Positions 7,708 to 15,893 of a DNA stretch of 23,883 bases are shown piece by piece. Under the pieces are notes generated by a model that searched no databases, was not told where the DNA came from, and saw nothing but the letters and a program-made list of their open reading frames with translations. The stretch is from assembly GCA_045116915.1 (NCBI GenBank), contig JBGUMQ010000020.1, positions 1-23,883 on the forward strand. The letters are read 5' to 3'. A program made the translations under genes and the position numbers. Each line of letters starts with the position of its first letter. Positions within the stretch are counted from its first letter, which is position 1. Source of the stretch: UBA9732 sp045116915 (GTDB taxonomy: Bacteria > Spirochaetota > Spirochaetia > Sphaerochaetales > Sphaerochaetaceae).

Positions 7708-7745
7708 AGCAGTCCGATACGCCGTTTTTCACGTTTTGGACTGCT
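7708..7745. repeat. Hairpin repeat unit B
   Basis: AGCAGTCC (7708-7715) pairs with GGACTGCT (7738-7745). Begins with the same 12 bases as unit A but with a diverged loop and a weaker T-tract (TTCTC). No coding frame of interest lies in 7605-7758; this 154-bp spacer holds only the terminator and these two hairpins. Confidence 0.65.
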
Positions 7746-7758
7746 TTCTCACACTTGG

Positions 7759-7783
7759 CAATCCCAACCGCGGTCAAAAGAAA
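7759..7783. repeat. Direct repeat copy 2, displaced tRNA-Val 3' end
   Basis: Perfect 25-bp copy of 7580-7604. Upstream it is preceded by TTGG, a slightly shortened echo of the T arm (TTGGTT in copy 1). No tRNA body precedes it, so it is a tail only. Confidence 0.85.
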
Positions 7784-7807
7784 AGGGACGGCTCATCACC
7801 GTCCCTT
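7775..7807 (-). terminator. 5'-nucleotidase gene terminator
   Basis: Minus-strand stem AAGGGACGG (7807-7799), seven-base loop, CCGTCCCTT (7791-7783), then TTCTTTT into the repeat copy. Located 22 nt after the nucleotidase stop. Confidence 0.75.
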
Positions 7808-7829
7808 CTGCATTTGAAGCACGACCCCA

Positions 7830-9443
7830 TTACTGGATGATCGTGATCCTTCCCTGCGGCTCGAGGTAGGGCTCTGCGATGACACCGCCGAGAACCTCGG
7901 TGATGTACTGCATGAGAACCTCATCAAGCGGATAACCTGTGTCGAACTGCTCCGTTGCGCTTGCGAAGGCATAGAATGTGTCTCCACCGGCTGCACAGAA
8001 GTTGTTCGTGATGACGGCATAAGTTGCCTCAGGATCGAACGGCTTGCCGTTGATCTCGTCGATCGTCACACGGTTGATCGAGGCGGGTCCGAAGTATGTC
8101 GATCCGGGATAGGTCTCGGCCTGCGGAGCATAGGCCTTGGTCGTGTCGATCGTGTACTTCATGCCGGAGACCTGCGGGAATCCGCCGGCCGGATCGGGCG
8201 TCATGTAAGTGGAAGCCTCGACAGCCTCGAGAAGCTCGGCACCTGTGACATAAACGAGTGTGACCGTGTTGCCGAACGGCAGGACCTTGTTGACATCGTT
8301 CATCGAGACATCGCCTGCGTGGATCCATGCACGGATTCCGCCGCCGTTCGTGAGGGCAAGGATGTTCTCCTCGGGAACATTGACCACAGAGAGGTCCTGC
8401 TTGATGATCCACATCATCGAATCGGTGATCAGGTCTCCGCTGTTCGTCTCCATGTTCCTGTTTCCGGGAGCCTTGTCGCCGTTGAGCTCGGCCTTGGACT
8501 GTGCGAAGACCGCACCGTACTCCTCATCGATGGCTGTGATGATGCTCTGGGCCAGAGCCAGGACTTCGGGATCGGCCTCGATTTCGGCGACGTCCACGAG
8601 GAAGTGCTCATCGATCTTTCCTGTCTTGCTGTCGATTACGACGACTCCGATGTACGGCAGGTTGAGACCTGTCTGCTGGATCTCGAATCCGCCGGCTTCC
8701 GTGAAGACGTTGTGCGAGTGGCCGTCGATGAGCAGGTCGATACCTGTCGTGTTGGCCATGACGTCGACGGACCTGTTGCCCATCGACTCCTCATCGAGTC
8801 CGAGGTGTCCGACAACGATGACCGTATCGGCGCCCTCTGCCCTGACCTGGTCGACAAGCATCTGTGTCAGCTTGTAGAGGTCCTCGAAGGCGACGAACTG
8901 GAGACCCTTGATGTTGGTGGGGTTGACCTTCGTCTGGACTTCGGGAGTGTCGAGTCCGATGAAGGCGACCTTTCCGCCCATCGCCGACTCGTACATGACA
9001 TACGGGAAGAAGATCGGATTTCCGTCGGCATCGAAGATGTCGGCGCAGATGACGAAGAAGTTGCCCTCGCTCATGTTCTCGAGGAGCTGGTCGTAGCCGA
9101 AATCGAAATCATGGTTTCCGAGGTTGACGACGTCGTATCCGACAGCATTCATCATCGTGACCGCGTTCGCGCCCTTGGAGCGGCTCACATACGGGGAGCC
9201 CTGGCTGAAGTCTCCGTTCTCGACAACGATGACATCGGCATCGAGGCTGAGGTACTTGGCGCGCAGAGCGGCCATCTTGGCATAACCCTCGAGTGCTCCG
9301 TGGATATCGTTCGAATGGAGAACGACTGTTTTTCCATACATCTCACCATGCTTGACCTCGACGATCGACTGTGCGAACACACATGTCATGACGGCGAGGA
9401 GGACAAGCATCACTGCAAAAGCTTTCTTAGAAAAGTTTCTCAC
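7830..9443 (-). CDS. Secreted 5'-nucleotidase / 2',3'-cyclic phosphodiesterase (UshA family)
   Basis: 537-aa two-domain metallophosphoesterase. A signal peptide covers about residues 1-24 (cleavage after VFA), so it acts outside the cytoplasmic membrane, releasing phosphate and nucleosides from nucleotides. Metal ligands seen: D46 and H48 in HSNDIHG, D78 in ENGDFSQG, N110-H111 in GNHDFDFG, H212 in GHLG, and H242 and H244 in GHSH. The C-terminal substrate domain carries NSGDLITDSMMW, NGGGIRAWI and LPFGNTV. The start is GTG at 9443 (CAC on the + strand), preceded by AGGAGG at 9454-9449. It sits 74 nt after queA; no convincing promoter is visible in that gap, so it may be read through from queA or have a weak promoter. 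Uridine or other nucleosides produced could feed the udp gene, but that link is inference. Confidence 0.92.
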   Translation of the reverse strand: MRNFSKKAFAVMLVLLAVMTCVFAQSIVEVKHGEMYGKTVVLHSNDIHGALEGYAKMAALRAKYLSLDADVIVVENGDFSQGSPYVSRSKGANAVTMMNAVGYDVVNLGNHDFDFGYDQLLENMSEGNFFVICADIFDADGNPIFFPYVMYESAMGGKVAFIGLDTPEVQTKVNPTNIKGLQFVAFEDLYKLTQMLVDQVRAEGADTVIVVGHLGLDEESMGNRSVDVMANTTGIDLLIDGHSHNVFTEAGGFEIQQTGLNLPYIGVVVIDSKTGKIDEHFLVDVAEIEADPEVLALAQSIITAIDEEYGAVFAQSKAELNGDKAPGNRNMETNSGDLITDSMMWIIKQDLSVVNVPEENILALTNGGGIRAWIHAGDVSMNDVNKVLPFGNTVTLVYVTGAELLEAVEASTYMTPDPAGGFPQVSGMKYTIDTTKAYAPQAETYPGSTYFGPASINRVTIDEINGKPFDPEATYAVITNNFCAAGGDTFYAFASATEQFDTGYPLDEVLMQYITEVLGGVIAEPYLEPQGRITIIQ

Positions 9444-9517
9444 GTGTTCCTCCTATAAATAGTGGTAACAGTATTCTAAACTGTATCCACGTCATATGGA
9501 AGAACGAAATTCAAAAA

Positions 9518-10573
9518 TCACATGAGGAAAGTCGCATCGCCGTAGCTGAAGAAGCGGTAGCGCTCCTCCACGGCGTGGCGGTAGGCCGCAAGGATGTGGT
9601 CGCGGCCTGCAAATGCGGACACAAGAACGAGTAATGTGGATTCCGGAGTGTGGAAATTCGTGAGCATGCGGTCGACAATCAGGAACTCGAAGCCTGGTTT
9701 GATGAAGAGGTTCGTGGCTCCGGAGCCGGATTGCAGGAGTCCGGTGGTCCTGTCCACGGCGCTCTCCAGCGTGCGGACGCTGGTCGTACCGATGGCCACA
9801 ACCGTCCTGCCCTCGGCCTTGGCGCGGTTGATCTTCCGGGCGACCTCCTCAGACACATGGTAGCTTTCGGTGTGCATCACGTGGTCCTCGAGGTTCTCCG
9901 TGCGCACCGGAAGGAACGTTCCCATGCCCACATGGAGCGTGATGTGCAGGATCTCCACACCTTTGGCCTCAAGGGCCGTCACCATCTCGGGAGTGAAGTG
10001 GAGGCCTGCCGTGGGGCTTGCCATGGAGCCGCACTCGTTGGCGAATATCGTCTGGTAGCGTTTCTCGTCGTTGAAGTCGTCCTCCCTCTTGATGTACGGA
10101 GGAAGCGGGACATGGCCGCATCTGAGGAAGAAGTCCTCGTCCACAGGACGATCGAACCTCACGACTTTGAGTGAAGACCCGCTGTCGCTGTCGTCGACAT
10201 CGGAATCGATGACGGCACGGCAGTACAACTCGCCTTCCGGAGTGCGGAACTCATAGCCCTTGCCCGGCTTCTGCTTCCGGCTCTTGCTCACCATGGCCTG
10301 CCAGCGGTCCGGCCCCATGGCGCCGGTGAAAAGGAACTCCACCCTGCCTCCCGTTTCCGAGATGCCGAACACGCGCGCCTTGCGCACCCGAGTGTCGTTG
10401 ACAACGACCACCGAACCCGGCTCTATGAGGGTCGGGAAATCGCTCATGCGCATGTCGGTGTATTCGCCGGTGGTGCGGCTGATCACCAGCAGTCTGTCGT
10501 CGCCCCTTCTCTGTGCGGGTGTCTGGGCGATCAGCTCCTGCGGAAGGTCGAACGTGAACTCGCTTATCTTCAT
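9518..10573 (-). CDS. queA: S-adenosylmethionine:tRNA ribosyltransferase-isomerase QueA
   Basis: 351-aa enzyme that transfers and isomerises the ribosyl part of SAM onto 7-aminomethyl-7-deazaguanine in tRNA, giving epoxyqueuosine. Motifs: N-terminal FDLPQELIAQTPAQRRGDDRL, VNDTRVRKAR, PTAGLHFT, GMGTFLPV, NFHTPESTLLVLVSAFAG and C-terminal YRFFSYGDATFL. The ATG at 10573 starts MKISEFTFDLP, the family's normal N-terminus; a longer reading to 10648 would overlap ruvB. A weak GGGA lies upstream. It is the last gene of the yebC-ruvCAB-queA block, 34 nt after ruvB. Confidence 0.95.
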   Translation of the reverse strand: MKISEFTFDLPQELIAQTPAQRRGDDRLLVISRTTGEYTDMRMSDFPTLIEPGSVVVVNDTRVRKARVFGISETGGRVEFLFTGAMGPDRWQAMVSKSRKQKPGKGYEFRTPEGELYCRAVIDSDVDDSDSGSSLKVVRFDRPVDEDFFLRCGHVPLPPYIKREDDFNDEKRYQTIFANECGSMASPTAGLHFTPEMVTALEAKGVEILHITLHVGMGTFLPVRTENLEDHVMHTESYHVSEEVARKINRAKAEGRTVVAIGTTSVRTLESAVDRTTGLLQSGSGATNLFIKPGFEFLIVDRMLTNFHTPESTLLVLVSAFAGRDHILAAYRHAVEERYRFFSYGDATFLM

Positions 10574-10607
10574 ATCTTTTTTCCCAAATTCAAAATATAC
10601 AATCCAA

Positions 10608-11708
10608 TCAGAACAGGTCCAACGTTCCCTGCTGATCTCCTGCCCCACCGAATCCCGGCAGGAAATTGCTTCCGTTGGAGTTCATCTGGGCCTGCATCAG
10701 GTCCTGGAGCCCGAGCAGCTCGTAGGCCTTGGCCGTCACCATCCGGCCGCGCGGCGTGCGCTTGAGATAACCCTTCTGGATCAGGTAGGGCTCGTAGAAG
10801 TCCTCCAGGGACTCGATGGCCTCGCCGACGGAGATGCTCAGGGTCTCGGCACCCACCGGACCTCCTCCGTAGAACTCGATGATGGTGCGGAGGATGTTGC
10901 GGTCCTGGTCCTCAAGACCGTTGAGGTCGATCCCCAGGTTCTTGATGCTGCTGTACACGACATCCGGGGTTATCGTCCCGTTGGACTTTACCTCGGCGAA
11001 ATCACGGAATCGCCTCAGCAGCCTGTTGGCGATCCTGGGCGTTCCCCTGGAGCACTTGGCCAGGAGCAGCACGGCCTCGTCCTCGATCGGGACGTTGATC
11101 AGGGATGCGCTGCGCTTGATTATCTGGCCCAACTCCTGCTCGTTGTAGAACTCGATGCGGCAGTTTATGCCGAACCTCGTCTGCAGCGGGGAGCTCACCA
11201 TGCCGGCTTTGGTAGTGGCGCCTATGAGGGTGAAATGTGGAATTGGTATCCTCATGGTCCTTGCGCTCGGTCCCTGCCCTATCACCCAGTCGATCTCGAA
11301 ATCCTCCATGGCGATGTAGAGCATCTCCTCCAGCGCGGGCTTGAGGCGGTGGATCTCGTCTATGAAGAAGACCGAGTTCTCTGTGACGTTGGTCAGGATT
11401 CCGGCAAGGTCCTTGGGCTTGTCCAGGGCGGGCGCGCTTGTCATGCGGATCTCCGAACCCATCTCGTTGGCAACGATGGAGGCCAGCGTCGTCTTTCCCA
11501 GTCCCGGAGGACCTATGAGAAAGACATGGTCCAGGGCCTCACCTCTCTCGCGGGCGGCCTTTATGAAGATCCCCAGGTTCTCCTTGATCTTCTTCTGACC
11601 CTGGAAGTCCTTGAGGAACTTGGGTCTGAGGATGTTCTCCTGCGCGTCAGCCTCCTGGGCGGAGGTCGACATTATGGATGTGCTCTGAAGGAAATCCACG
11701 TCGTCCAT
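10608..11708 (-). CDS. ruvB: Holliday junction branch-migration ATPase RuvB
   Basis: 366-aa AAA+ motor of the RuvAB complex. Seen: RPKFLKDFQGQ, Walker A GPPGLGKTT, Walker B FFIDEIHR, sensor 1 TLIGATTKAG, arginine-finger region LQTRFGI, SRGTPRIANRLLRR and the winged-helix GPVGAETLS. The C-terminal tail (about 25 residues, rich in N, G and Q) is longer than in E. coli RuvB. ATG at 11708 begins one base after the ruvA stop; a second in-frame ATG twelve codons later (MSTSAQEAD) is possible. Confidence 0.97.
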   Translation of the reverse strand: MDDVDFLQSTSIMSTSAQEADAQENILRPKFLKDFQGQKKIKENLGIFIKAARERGEALDHVFLIGPPGLGKTTLASIVANEMGSEIRMTSAPALDKPKDLAGILTNVTENSVFFIDEIHRLKPALEEMLYIAMEDFEIDWVIGQGPSARTMRIPIPHFTLIGATTKAGMVSSPLQTRFGINCRIEFYNEQELGQIIKRSASLINVPIEDEAVLLLAKCSRGTPRIANRLLRRFRDFAEVKSNGTITPDVVYSSIKNLGIDLNGLEDQDRNILRTIIEFYGGGPVGAETLSISVGEAIESLEDFYEPYLIQKGYLKRTPRGRMVTAKAYELLGLQDLMQAQMNSNGSNFLPGFGGAGDQQGTLDLF

Positions 11709-11709
11709 A

Positions 11710-12339
11710 TCAGCTGAGTCCTACCACCGCACTGCGGAAAAGCCATTCTTCGATGGCGCTCTGGTTATGTGTCGCCACGAATTCCTCATTGTCTTTCAGA
11801 AGCTGGGCTACCGTTTCATGGACCTTCTTCTTGTCGTAGCCCATCTCCACAAGAGCATCGATGACATCCTGGTACTTCTTGGAGTTGCCCGTGGCCACGT
11901 TCTGCGGCTTGGAGGCCTCCTGCGTGAACACCAGTGTGTCGCGTAGTGCCAGGATGATCTTCTGCGATGTCTTGGCGCCCAATCCGGGGATCCTGGAGAG
12001 GAAGTTCACGTCGCTCTGGTCAAGAGCCGCGATGAAGTCGCGCACACGCACGCCGGAGAGGATCTTCATGGCCTGTCTGGGCCCTATCCCGTTGACCTTG
12101 ATCAGCTCAAGGAAAAGGCGTCTTTCGTCCTCGTCGGAGAAACCGAACAGCGTCATGCCGTCCTCGCGGTGCTGTAGCCATGCCAGCAACCTGACGTTGC
12201 CGCGCTCGGCGCCCTGGAGATTCGACAGCCTGGTGGCGGTCTGCGACGAAATGATCAGCTCGTACTCGACGCTCCCTCCGAGAATGATGGCGCTCTGCGC
12301 GTTTACGCAGACAAGCTGACCTATGATTGCGTTTATCAT
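11710..12339 (-). CDS. ruvA: Holliday junction-binding protein RuvA
   Basis: 209-aa tetrameric junction-binding subunit. An OB-fold N-terminus starts MINAIIGQLV. Two helix-hairpin-helix motifs follow, LIKVNGIGPRQAMKILSG and LSRIPGLGAKTSQKIILAL. The C-terminal domain III that contacts RuvB (DVIDALVEMGYDKKKVHETV) comes after a linker. ATG at 12339 overlaps the ruvC stop as ATGA (12336-12339); the longer open frame to 12450 lies within ruvC and is not used. Confidence 0.96.
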   Translation of the reverse strand: MINAIIGQLVCVNAQSAIILGGSVEYELIISSQTATRLSNLQGAERGNVRLLAWLQHREDGMTLFGFSDEDERRLFLELIKVNGIGPRQAMKILSGVRVRDFIAALDQSDVNFLSRIPGLGAKTSQKIILALRDTLVFTQEASKPQNVATGNSKKYQDVIDALVEMGYDKKKVHETVAQLLKDNEEFVATHNQSAIEEWLFRSAVVGLS

Positions 12340-12824
12340 CTGAACTTCCCCGTAGTCGAATTCGTATTGCAGAAACACACGGCCGCCGCAAGGGCATCGG
12401 CCGCATGGTCCGGTCTGGGTATCTTGTCCAGCTTGAGGAGGATGCGGCACATCTCCTGCACCTGCTTCTTCTCAGCCTTCCCGTAGCCCGTGATGGCCGT
12501 CTTGATCTGAAGCGGAGTGAACATCGTCACGGGGACGTCCATCCTGTACGCGGCATACGAGACCGCGCCGATGACCTTGGCCACCCCTATGGCCGATGCC
12601 TCGTTCTTGGCGAAGAAGATGTCCTCCATGGACAGGAACTCAACTCCGTACTTCTCGATTATCCTTCCGACGCTCTCGGCTATCACCGCGATCCGCTTCG
12701 AAAGCACATCGTCCGTGGACGTGTTTATCACGCCATAACAAACAGGCTGGAACCTCTGTCCTGTAAAATCGACAATGCCCCAGCCTGTGTTCGCGATTCC
12801 CGGATCGATGCCAAGAACCAGCAT
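12336..12824 (-). CDS. ruvC: Holliday junction resolvase RuvC
   Basis: 162-aa RNase H-fold endonuclease that cuts junctions guided by RuvAB. Catalytic acids fit the family: D7 in GIDPG, Glu in SMEDIFF (about residue 67) and the C-terminal RPDHAADALAAA. Full family length. It lies 4 nt after yebC and overlaps ruvA by 4 bp. Confidence 0.96.
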   Translation of the reverse strand: MLVLGIDPGIANTGWGIVDFTGQRFQPVCYGVINTSTDDVLSKRIAVIAESVGRIIEKYGVEFLSMEDIFFAKNEASAIGVAKVIGAVSYAAYRMDVPVTMFTPLQIKTAITGYGKAEKKQVQEMCRILLKLDKIPRPDHAADALAAAVCFCNTNSTTGKFR

Positions 12825-12828
12825 TCAA

Positions 12829-13569
12829 TTACTCTTCGTCGAAATCGTCCGGCAGCTCCAGGTTCGTGGCGACGCTCTGGACGTCATCGAGATCCTCAAG
12901 ACGCTCGACGATGTTCATGACCTTCTGGGCCTTTTCCTTGTCCAGTGTGACGGTCTGGTCGGCGATCCTGCTGACATCGGCGCTGTCCTGCTCGAAACCC
13001 GCGGCCTGCATGGCCTCCAGGACCGTTCCGAAATCGGCCGGAGATGTGGTGACCTCGATCACTCCGTCCTCGTTCGTGACATCCTCGGCACCGTTCTCCA
13101 GAGCGGCGTTGAAGATCTCCTCCTCCGAGTACTTGGAGGCATCGTAGGTGATGACACCTTTGGTCTGGAACATGTATGAGACGCATCCGGATGATCCGAG
13201 CGATCCGCCGAGCTTCGTCAGCGTGCTCCTGACATCTGCGGCTGTCCTGTTCTTGTTGTCTGTCAGCGTGTCAACGATGATGGCGACTCCGCCAGGGGCA
13301 TAACCCTCGTAAACCAGCTCCATGAAGACCGCGTTGCCCATCTCGCCGGAACCCTTCTTGATGGCTCTCTCGATGTTGTCCTTGGGCATGTTCTCGGCTC
13401 TTGCCTTGAGAATGGCGGTCCTGAGTGCCGCGTTCATATCGGGATCCGCACCACCCATCTTTGCAGCGACGCTGATCTCCTTGATGAGTTTCGTGAACTT
13501 CTGACCGCGCTTCTGGTCAGCAATCCCCTTCTTGTGCTTAATGGTTGCCCATTTGCTGTGACCTGACAT
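12829..13569 (-). CDS. yebC: YebC/TACO1 family protein
   Basis: 246-aa conserved protein. It starts MSGHSKWATIKHKKG, followed by DQKRGQKFTKLIKEI and PKDNIERAIKKG, and the central YEGYAPGGVAII is diagnostic. YebC-type proteins have been described as transcription regulators and more recently as factors easing translation of difficult peptide stretches; which applies here cannot be told from sequence. ATG at 13569 has a GAGGTG ribosome site. It is the first gene of the ruv block, preceded by a 64-nt gap to hemW holding a TATAAT-like -10 at 13589-13584. Confidence 0.95.
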   Translation of the reverse strand: MSGHSKWATIKHKKGIADQKRGQKFTKLIKEISVAAKMGGADPDMNAALRTAILKARAENMPKDNIERAIKKGSGEMGNAVFMELVYEGYAPGGVAIIVDTLTDNKNRTAADVRSTLTKLGGSLGSSGCVSYMFQTKGVITYDASKYSEEEIFNAALENGAEDVTNEDGVIEVTTSPADFGTVLEAMQAAGFEQDSADVSRIADQTVTLDKEKAQKVMNIVERLEDLDDVQSVATNLELPDDFDEE

Positions 13570-13583
13570 TATTCACCTCTGTG

Positions 13584-13608
13584 ATTATATAAAAAGAATA
13601 CCCGTCAA
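13584..13608 (-). promoter_or_regulatory. Possible promoter of the yebC-ruvCAB-queA block
   Basis: Minus-strand TATAAT (13589-13584) 14 nt before the yebC ATG. A TTGACG lies upstream (13608-13603), but the spacer is only 13 nt, so the two boxes do not make a standard pair. Only the -10 is persuasive. Confidence 0.3.
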
Positions 13609-13633
13609 ATTTACCACGCCTGCATTTTTGCTG

Positions 13634-14794
13634 TCAATACAGCCGCTCCAACAATGTGAGCGCCGCGGCATCCGCAGTCATCAGGCCCCCGTCATCCGGA
13701 ATCACGCAATCACCGTCCGCATGGAATCCGGGCAGATCATCCGCAAGGTCTGCCACGATGCCCTGATTCCATGTCCTACCTGCGAATTCCACTGCTCTTC
13801 TGACATCCAGGCCACCTTTATACCTCAACCCCATTAGGACCAGCTCCTCGCAGGCCTCCTTTCCGGTCAGCTTCTCATACTGCGCGCCTTCGAACGCAGA
13901 ACCCTTCACATAGCCTTCCACAGAGCACGGGAAGTTGATGCGGGTCACTTTTCCTGAGGCATCGATACCTGTCGAGGCGGCACCCGGACCAAGACCCAGA
14001 TAAGGCCTGTAGCCCCAGTATCTGCAGTTGTGCGCACATCGTTTTCCCGGCTTTGCGAAGTTGGAGACCTCATAGTGTTCGAGCCCCCGGGATTCGAGAA
14101 AATCCCAGACATTCCCGAGTATCCCATACTGGGCATCGGAATCGGGAAGTTCCGGTTTTTTCCTGTAAAGCGGAGTTCCCTCTTCCAGAGTCAGGGCATA
14201 GACGCTCAGATGGTCGGGATCGTACCCGTCCACCATACGCCCCACATCGGCCATCTCGTCGTGCCAGGAACCCAGGCATGTGATCAGGTCGTAGTTCAGC
14301 GAGCATCCGCTTTCCGCACGCAGTTCCTGTGCAAGCTCCATCCCCTTCAGCGTCTGATCGATGTCCGTGTTGCGGCCAAGGAACCTCAGGGCCTGGGGAT
14401 CCAGGCTCTGCACACCCATTGATATCCTGGTGAAATACGAACTGAAAAGCGGGAAGAATTCACGTGTCAGGCTCTCGGGATTCATCTCGGTGCTGAACTC
14501 CGCAGGCCGTCCGTTGGCGCACACGGCCCGTGCTATCCTCTCCAGCCTCCGGGGCCCCAGACAGCCCGGATTGCCGCCGCCGATGAAGGCCGTGGCATAA
14601 GGCCTGCCCTTCATGAGACCGTTGACAGCATCTATTTCCGCCACAAGACGTTGCACATAGGCGTCCATCAGCTCGTCCGAGCATCCTGCTATCGAGTAAA
14701 ACGCACAGTATGCGCACTTGGAAATGCAGAACGGGACATGGATGTAGAGGGAAAGGTCCCTTGAGAAGTCGAAGCGGTCCGTTAATGAAGGCAT
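13634..14794 (-). CDS. hemW: HemW-type radical SAM protein (coproporphyrinogen III oxidase-like)
   Basis: 386-aa radical SAM protein with the 4Fe-4S motif C23-x3-C27-x2-C30 in CISKCAYCAFYS, GGGNPG (SAM-binding, usually GGGTPS), YDLITCLG and HLSVYALTLEEGTPL. The stretch CAHNCRYWGYRPYLGLGPGAAS is typical of HemW, a heme chaperone, rather than the true oxidase HemN. ATG at 14794 (MPSLTDRFDFSRD) lies 13 nt after the lepB stop; upstream in-frame codons belong to lepB in another frame. The ribosome site is weak, so the true start could be a little downstream. It is likely co-transcribed with lepB. Heme delivery rather than synthesis is the expected role. Confidence 0.88.
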   Translation of the reverse strand: MPSLTDRFDFSRDLSLYIHVPFCISKCAYCAFYSIAGCSDELMDAYVQRLVAEIDAVNGLMKGRPYATAFIGGGNPGCLGPRRLERIARAVCANGRPAEFSTEMNPESLTREFFPLFSSYFTRISMGVQSLDPQALRFLGRNTDIDQTLKGMELAQELRAESGCSLNYDLITCLGSWHDEMADVGRMVDGYDPDHLSVYALTLEEGTPLYRKKPELPDSDAQYGILGNVWDFLESRGLEHYEVSNFAKPGKRCAHNCRYWGYRPYLGLGPGAASTGIDASGKVTRINFPCSVEGYVKGSAFEGAQYEKLTGKEACEELVLMGLRYKGGLDVRRAVEFAGRTWNQGIVADLADDLPGFHADGDCVIPDDGGLMTADAAALTLLERLY

Positions 14795-14807
14795 CGGCCC
14801 GGGGTCG

Positions 14808-15803
14808 TTATTTGTCAAGAAGCGATGCGATCCTGCCCAGCGGCCAGATCCTGAACACGACCTTGCCGTTGACCGCATCGGCGCTTACGGGACCGAAGTA
14901 GCGGCCGTCCTGAGAGTTGTCGCGGTTGTCGCCCAGCGGCAGCACGTAACCCTCGGGAACATAAACACCCGTGGCGTATTTGGCGTAGGTGCTCCGGGCC
15001 TGCATGTCCGACGGGTCGGCCATCATCTGACCGATGGCCGTCTGCTTGTTGTACTCGTAGAGGTCGGTGAACGATGCGCTGCTGTCGATGGCCTTGTATG
15101 CGTTGACAAGGTCCTTCGGAAGGTTGGAACTGGATACTCCGGCCATCGTCAGGCCGTTGATCCTACCCATGGCGTTGTAGCCGGTGTATGTCGTGCTCTC
15201 TATCGTCCTGTGCGGTGCCCCGGAAAGCCCGTTCGCGGCGCGGAACTCCGATTCGTCCACGAACTCACCGGTTCCGGCGGCCTTGATGTACGCGTTGCCG
15301 TTGATGAACGTGAACGTGTCGCCAGCCTCGCCGGCCGTCCTCTTGACCAGCAGCTTCTCACGCATCTGGCCGTTCTCATCGACATCGATGTTTACCAGAG
15401 AGAACGTGATCATGTAGAGCACCTGGCTGAAGATGTTGAAGAACGGACCCTTGCTCTCGTACTCGGGATTGTAGAACGTGATTATCTCGTCACGGTCGGG
15501 AGTGCGTGAATCCAGGATCTTGGGACCCTGCGGGAACAGCTCGACACCGTATGTGAGCTTGGATACCATCACCCTGTCCTTAACAAGCAGCGTGTCCAGC
15601 ATGGAGGGCGACGGGATGACGAAGAACTGGAACAGGAACTGGTTGAGCAGGAACACGACGACCACCGCGAAAAGGATGGCATCCAGCCAGTCCAGGGCCT
15701 CGCTCCTGAACGTGCGGTTCTTCTTCGCCGCAAGCTTTTTCGCCTTCCTTCTGGTGAGTCTTTTCTCCGTCCACGCCTGGACTCCGTCAAAGAACCTGTC
15801 CAT
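14808..15803 (-). CDS. lepB: Signal peptidase I
   Basis: 331-aa membrane-bound serine protease that removes signal peptides from exported proteins. Basic N-terminus (RLTRRKAKKLAAKK), one transmembrane segment at about 39-62, nucleophile S67 in IPSPSM, general base K154 in LLVKRTAGEAGD, and C-terminal box LPLGDNRDNSQDGRYFGPV. A long insert (about 170-290) separates the lysine from the last box, making it larger than minimal type I peptidases. ATG at 15803 is preceded by GAGGGG and a good promoter; the longer open frame to 16367 runs antisense to the neighbouring gene and is rejected. Confidence 0.95.
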   Translation of the reverse strand: MDRFFDGVQAWTEKRLTRRKAKKLAAKKNRTFRSEALDWLDAILFAVVVVFLLNQFLFQFFVIPSPSMLDTLLVKDRVMVSKLTYGVELFPQGPKILDSRTPDRDEIITFYNPEYESKGPFFNIFSQVLYMITFSLVNIDVDENGQMREKLLVKRTAGEAGDTFTFINGNAYIKAAGTGEFVDESEFRAANGLSGAPHRTIESTTYTGYNAMGRINGLTMAGVSSSNLPKDLVNAYKAIDSSASFTDLYEYNKQTAIGQMMADPSDMQARSTYAKYATGVYVPEGYVLPLGDNRDNSQDGRYFGPVSADAVNGKVVFRIWPLGRIASLLDK

Positions 15804-15820
15804 CTCAAACCCCTCGCAGG

Positions 15821-15848
15821 ATAGTATCCGTGCAAAGTATAATGACAA
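15821..15848 (-). promoter_or_regulatory. lepB-hemW promoter
   Basis: Minus strand: -35 TTGTCA (15848-15843), 16-nt spacer, -10 TACTAT (15826-15821), followed by GAGGGG and the lepB ATG. Divergent from the promoter at 15858. Confidence 0.65.
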
Positions 15849-15857
15849 ACACCGTCG

Positions 15858-15886
15858 TTGACAACAACGGACATAATATATAACTT
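15858..15886 (+). promoter_or_regulatory. Promoter of the PEGA/FGE-like gene and smpB
   Basis: TTGACA (15858-15863) with -10 TAACTT (15881-15886, 17-nt spacer) or TATAAC (15879-15884, 15-nt spacer). The start point would fall at about 15891-15893, immediately before the ATG at 15894. An apparent TTG start codon at 15858 is simply the -35 box. Confidence 0.55.
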
Positions 15887-15893
15887 TGCAGGT

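Noticed and set aside
7526..7783. Second tRNA gene at the 3' repeat copy
   Set aside because: Only the T-arm and acceptor tail is present; no D arm or anticodon arm precedes it.
8319..9458. 379-codon + strand open frame
   Set aside because: Exactly antisense to the 5'-nucleotidase, whose metal motifs are intact; long antisense frames arise from its GC-rich codon use.
10260..11717. 485-codon + strand open frame
   Set aside because: Antisense to queA and ruvB, with no ribosome site or domain.
12829..13569. yebC as a specific regulator of the ruv genes
   Set aside because: Adjacency is widespread in bacteria, and nothing in this sequence shows a binding site.
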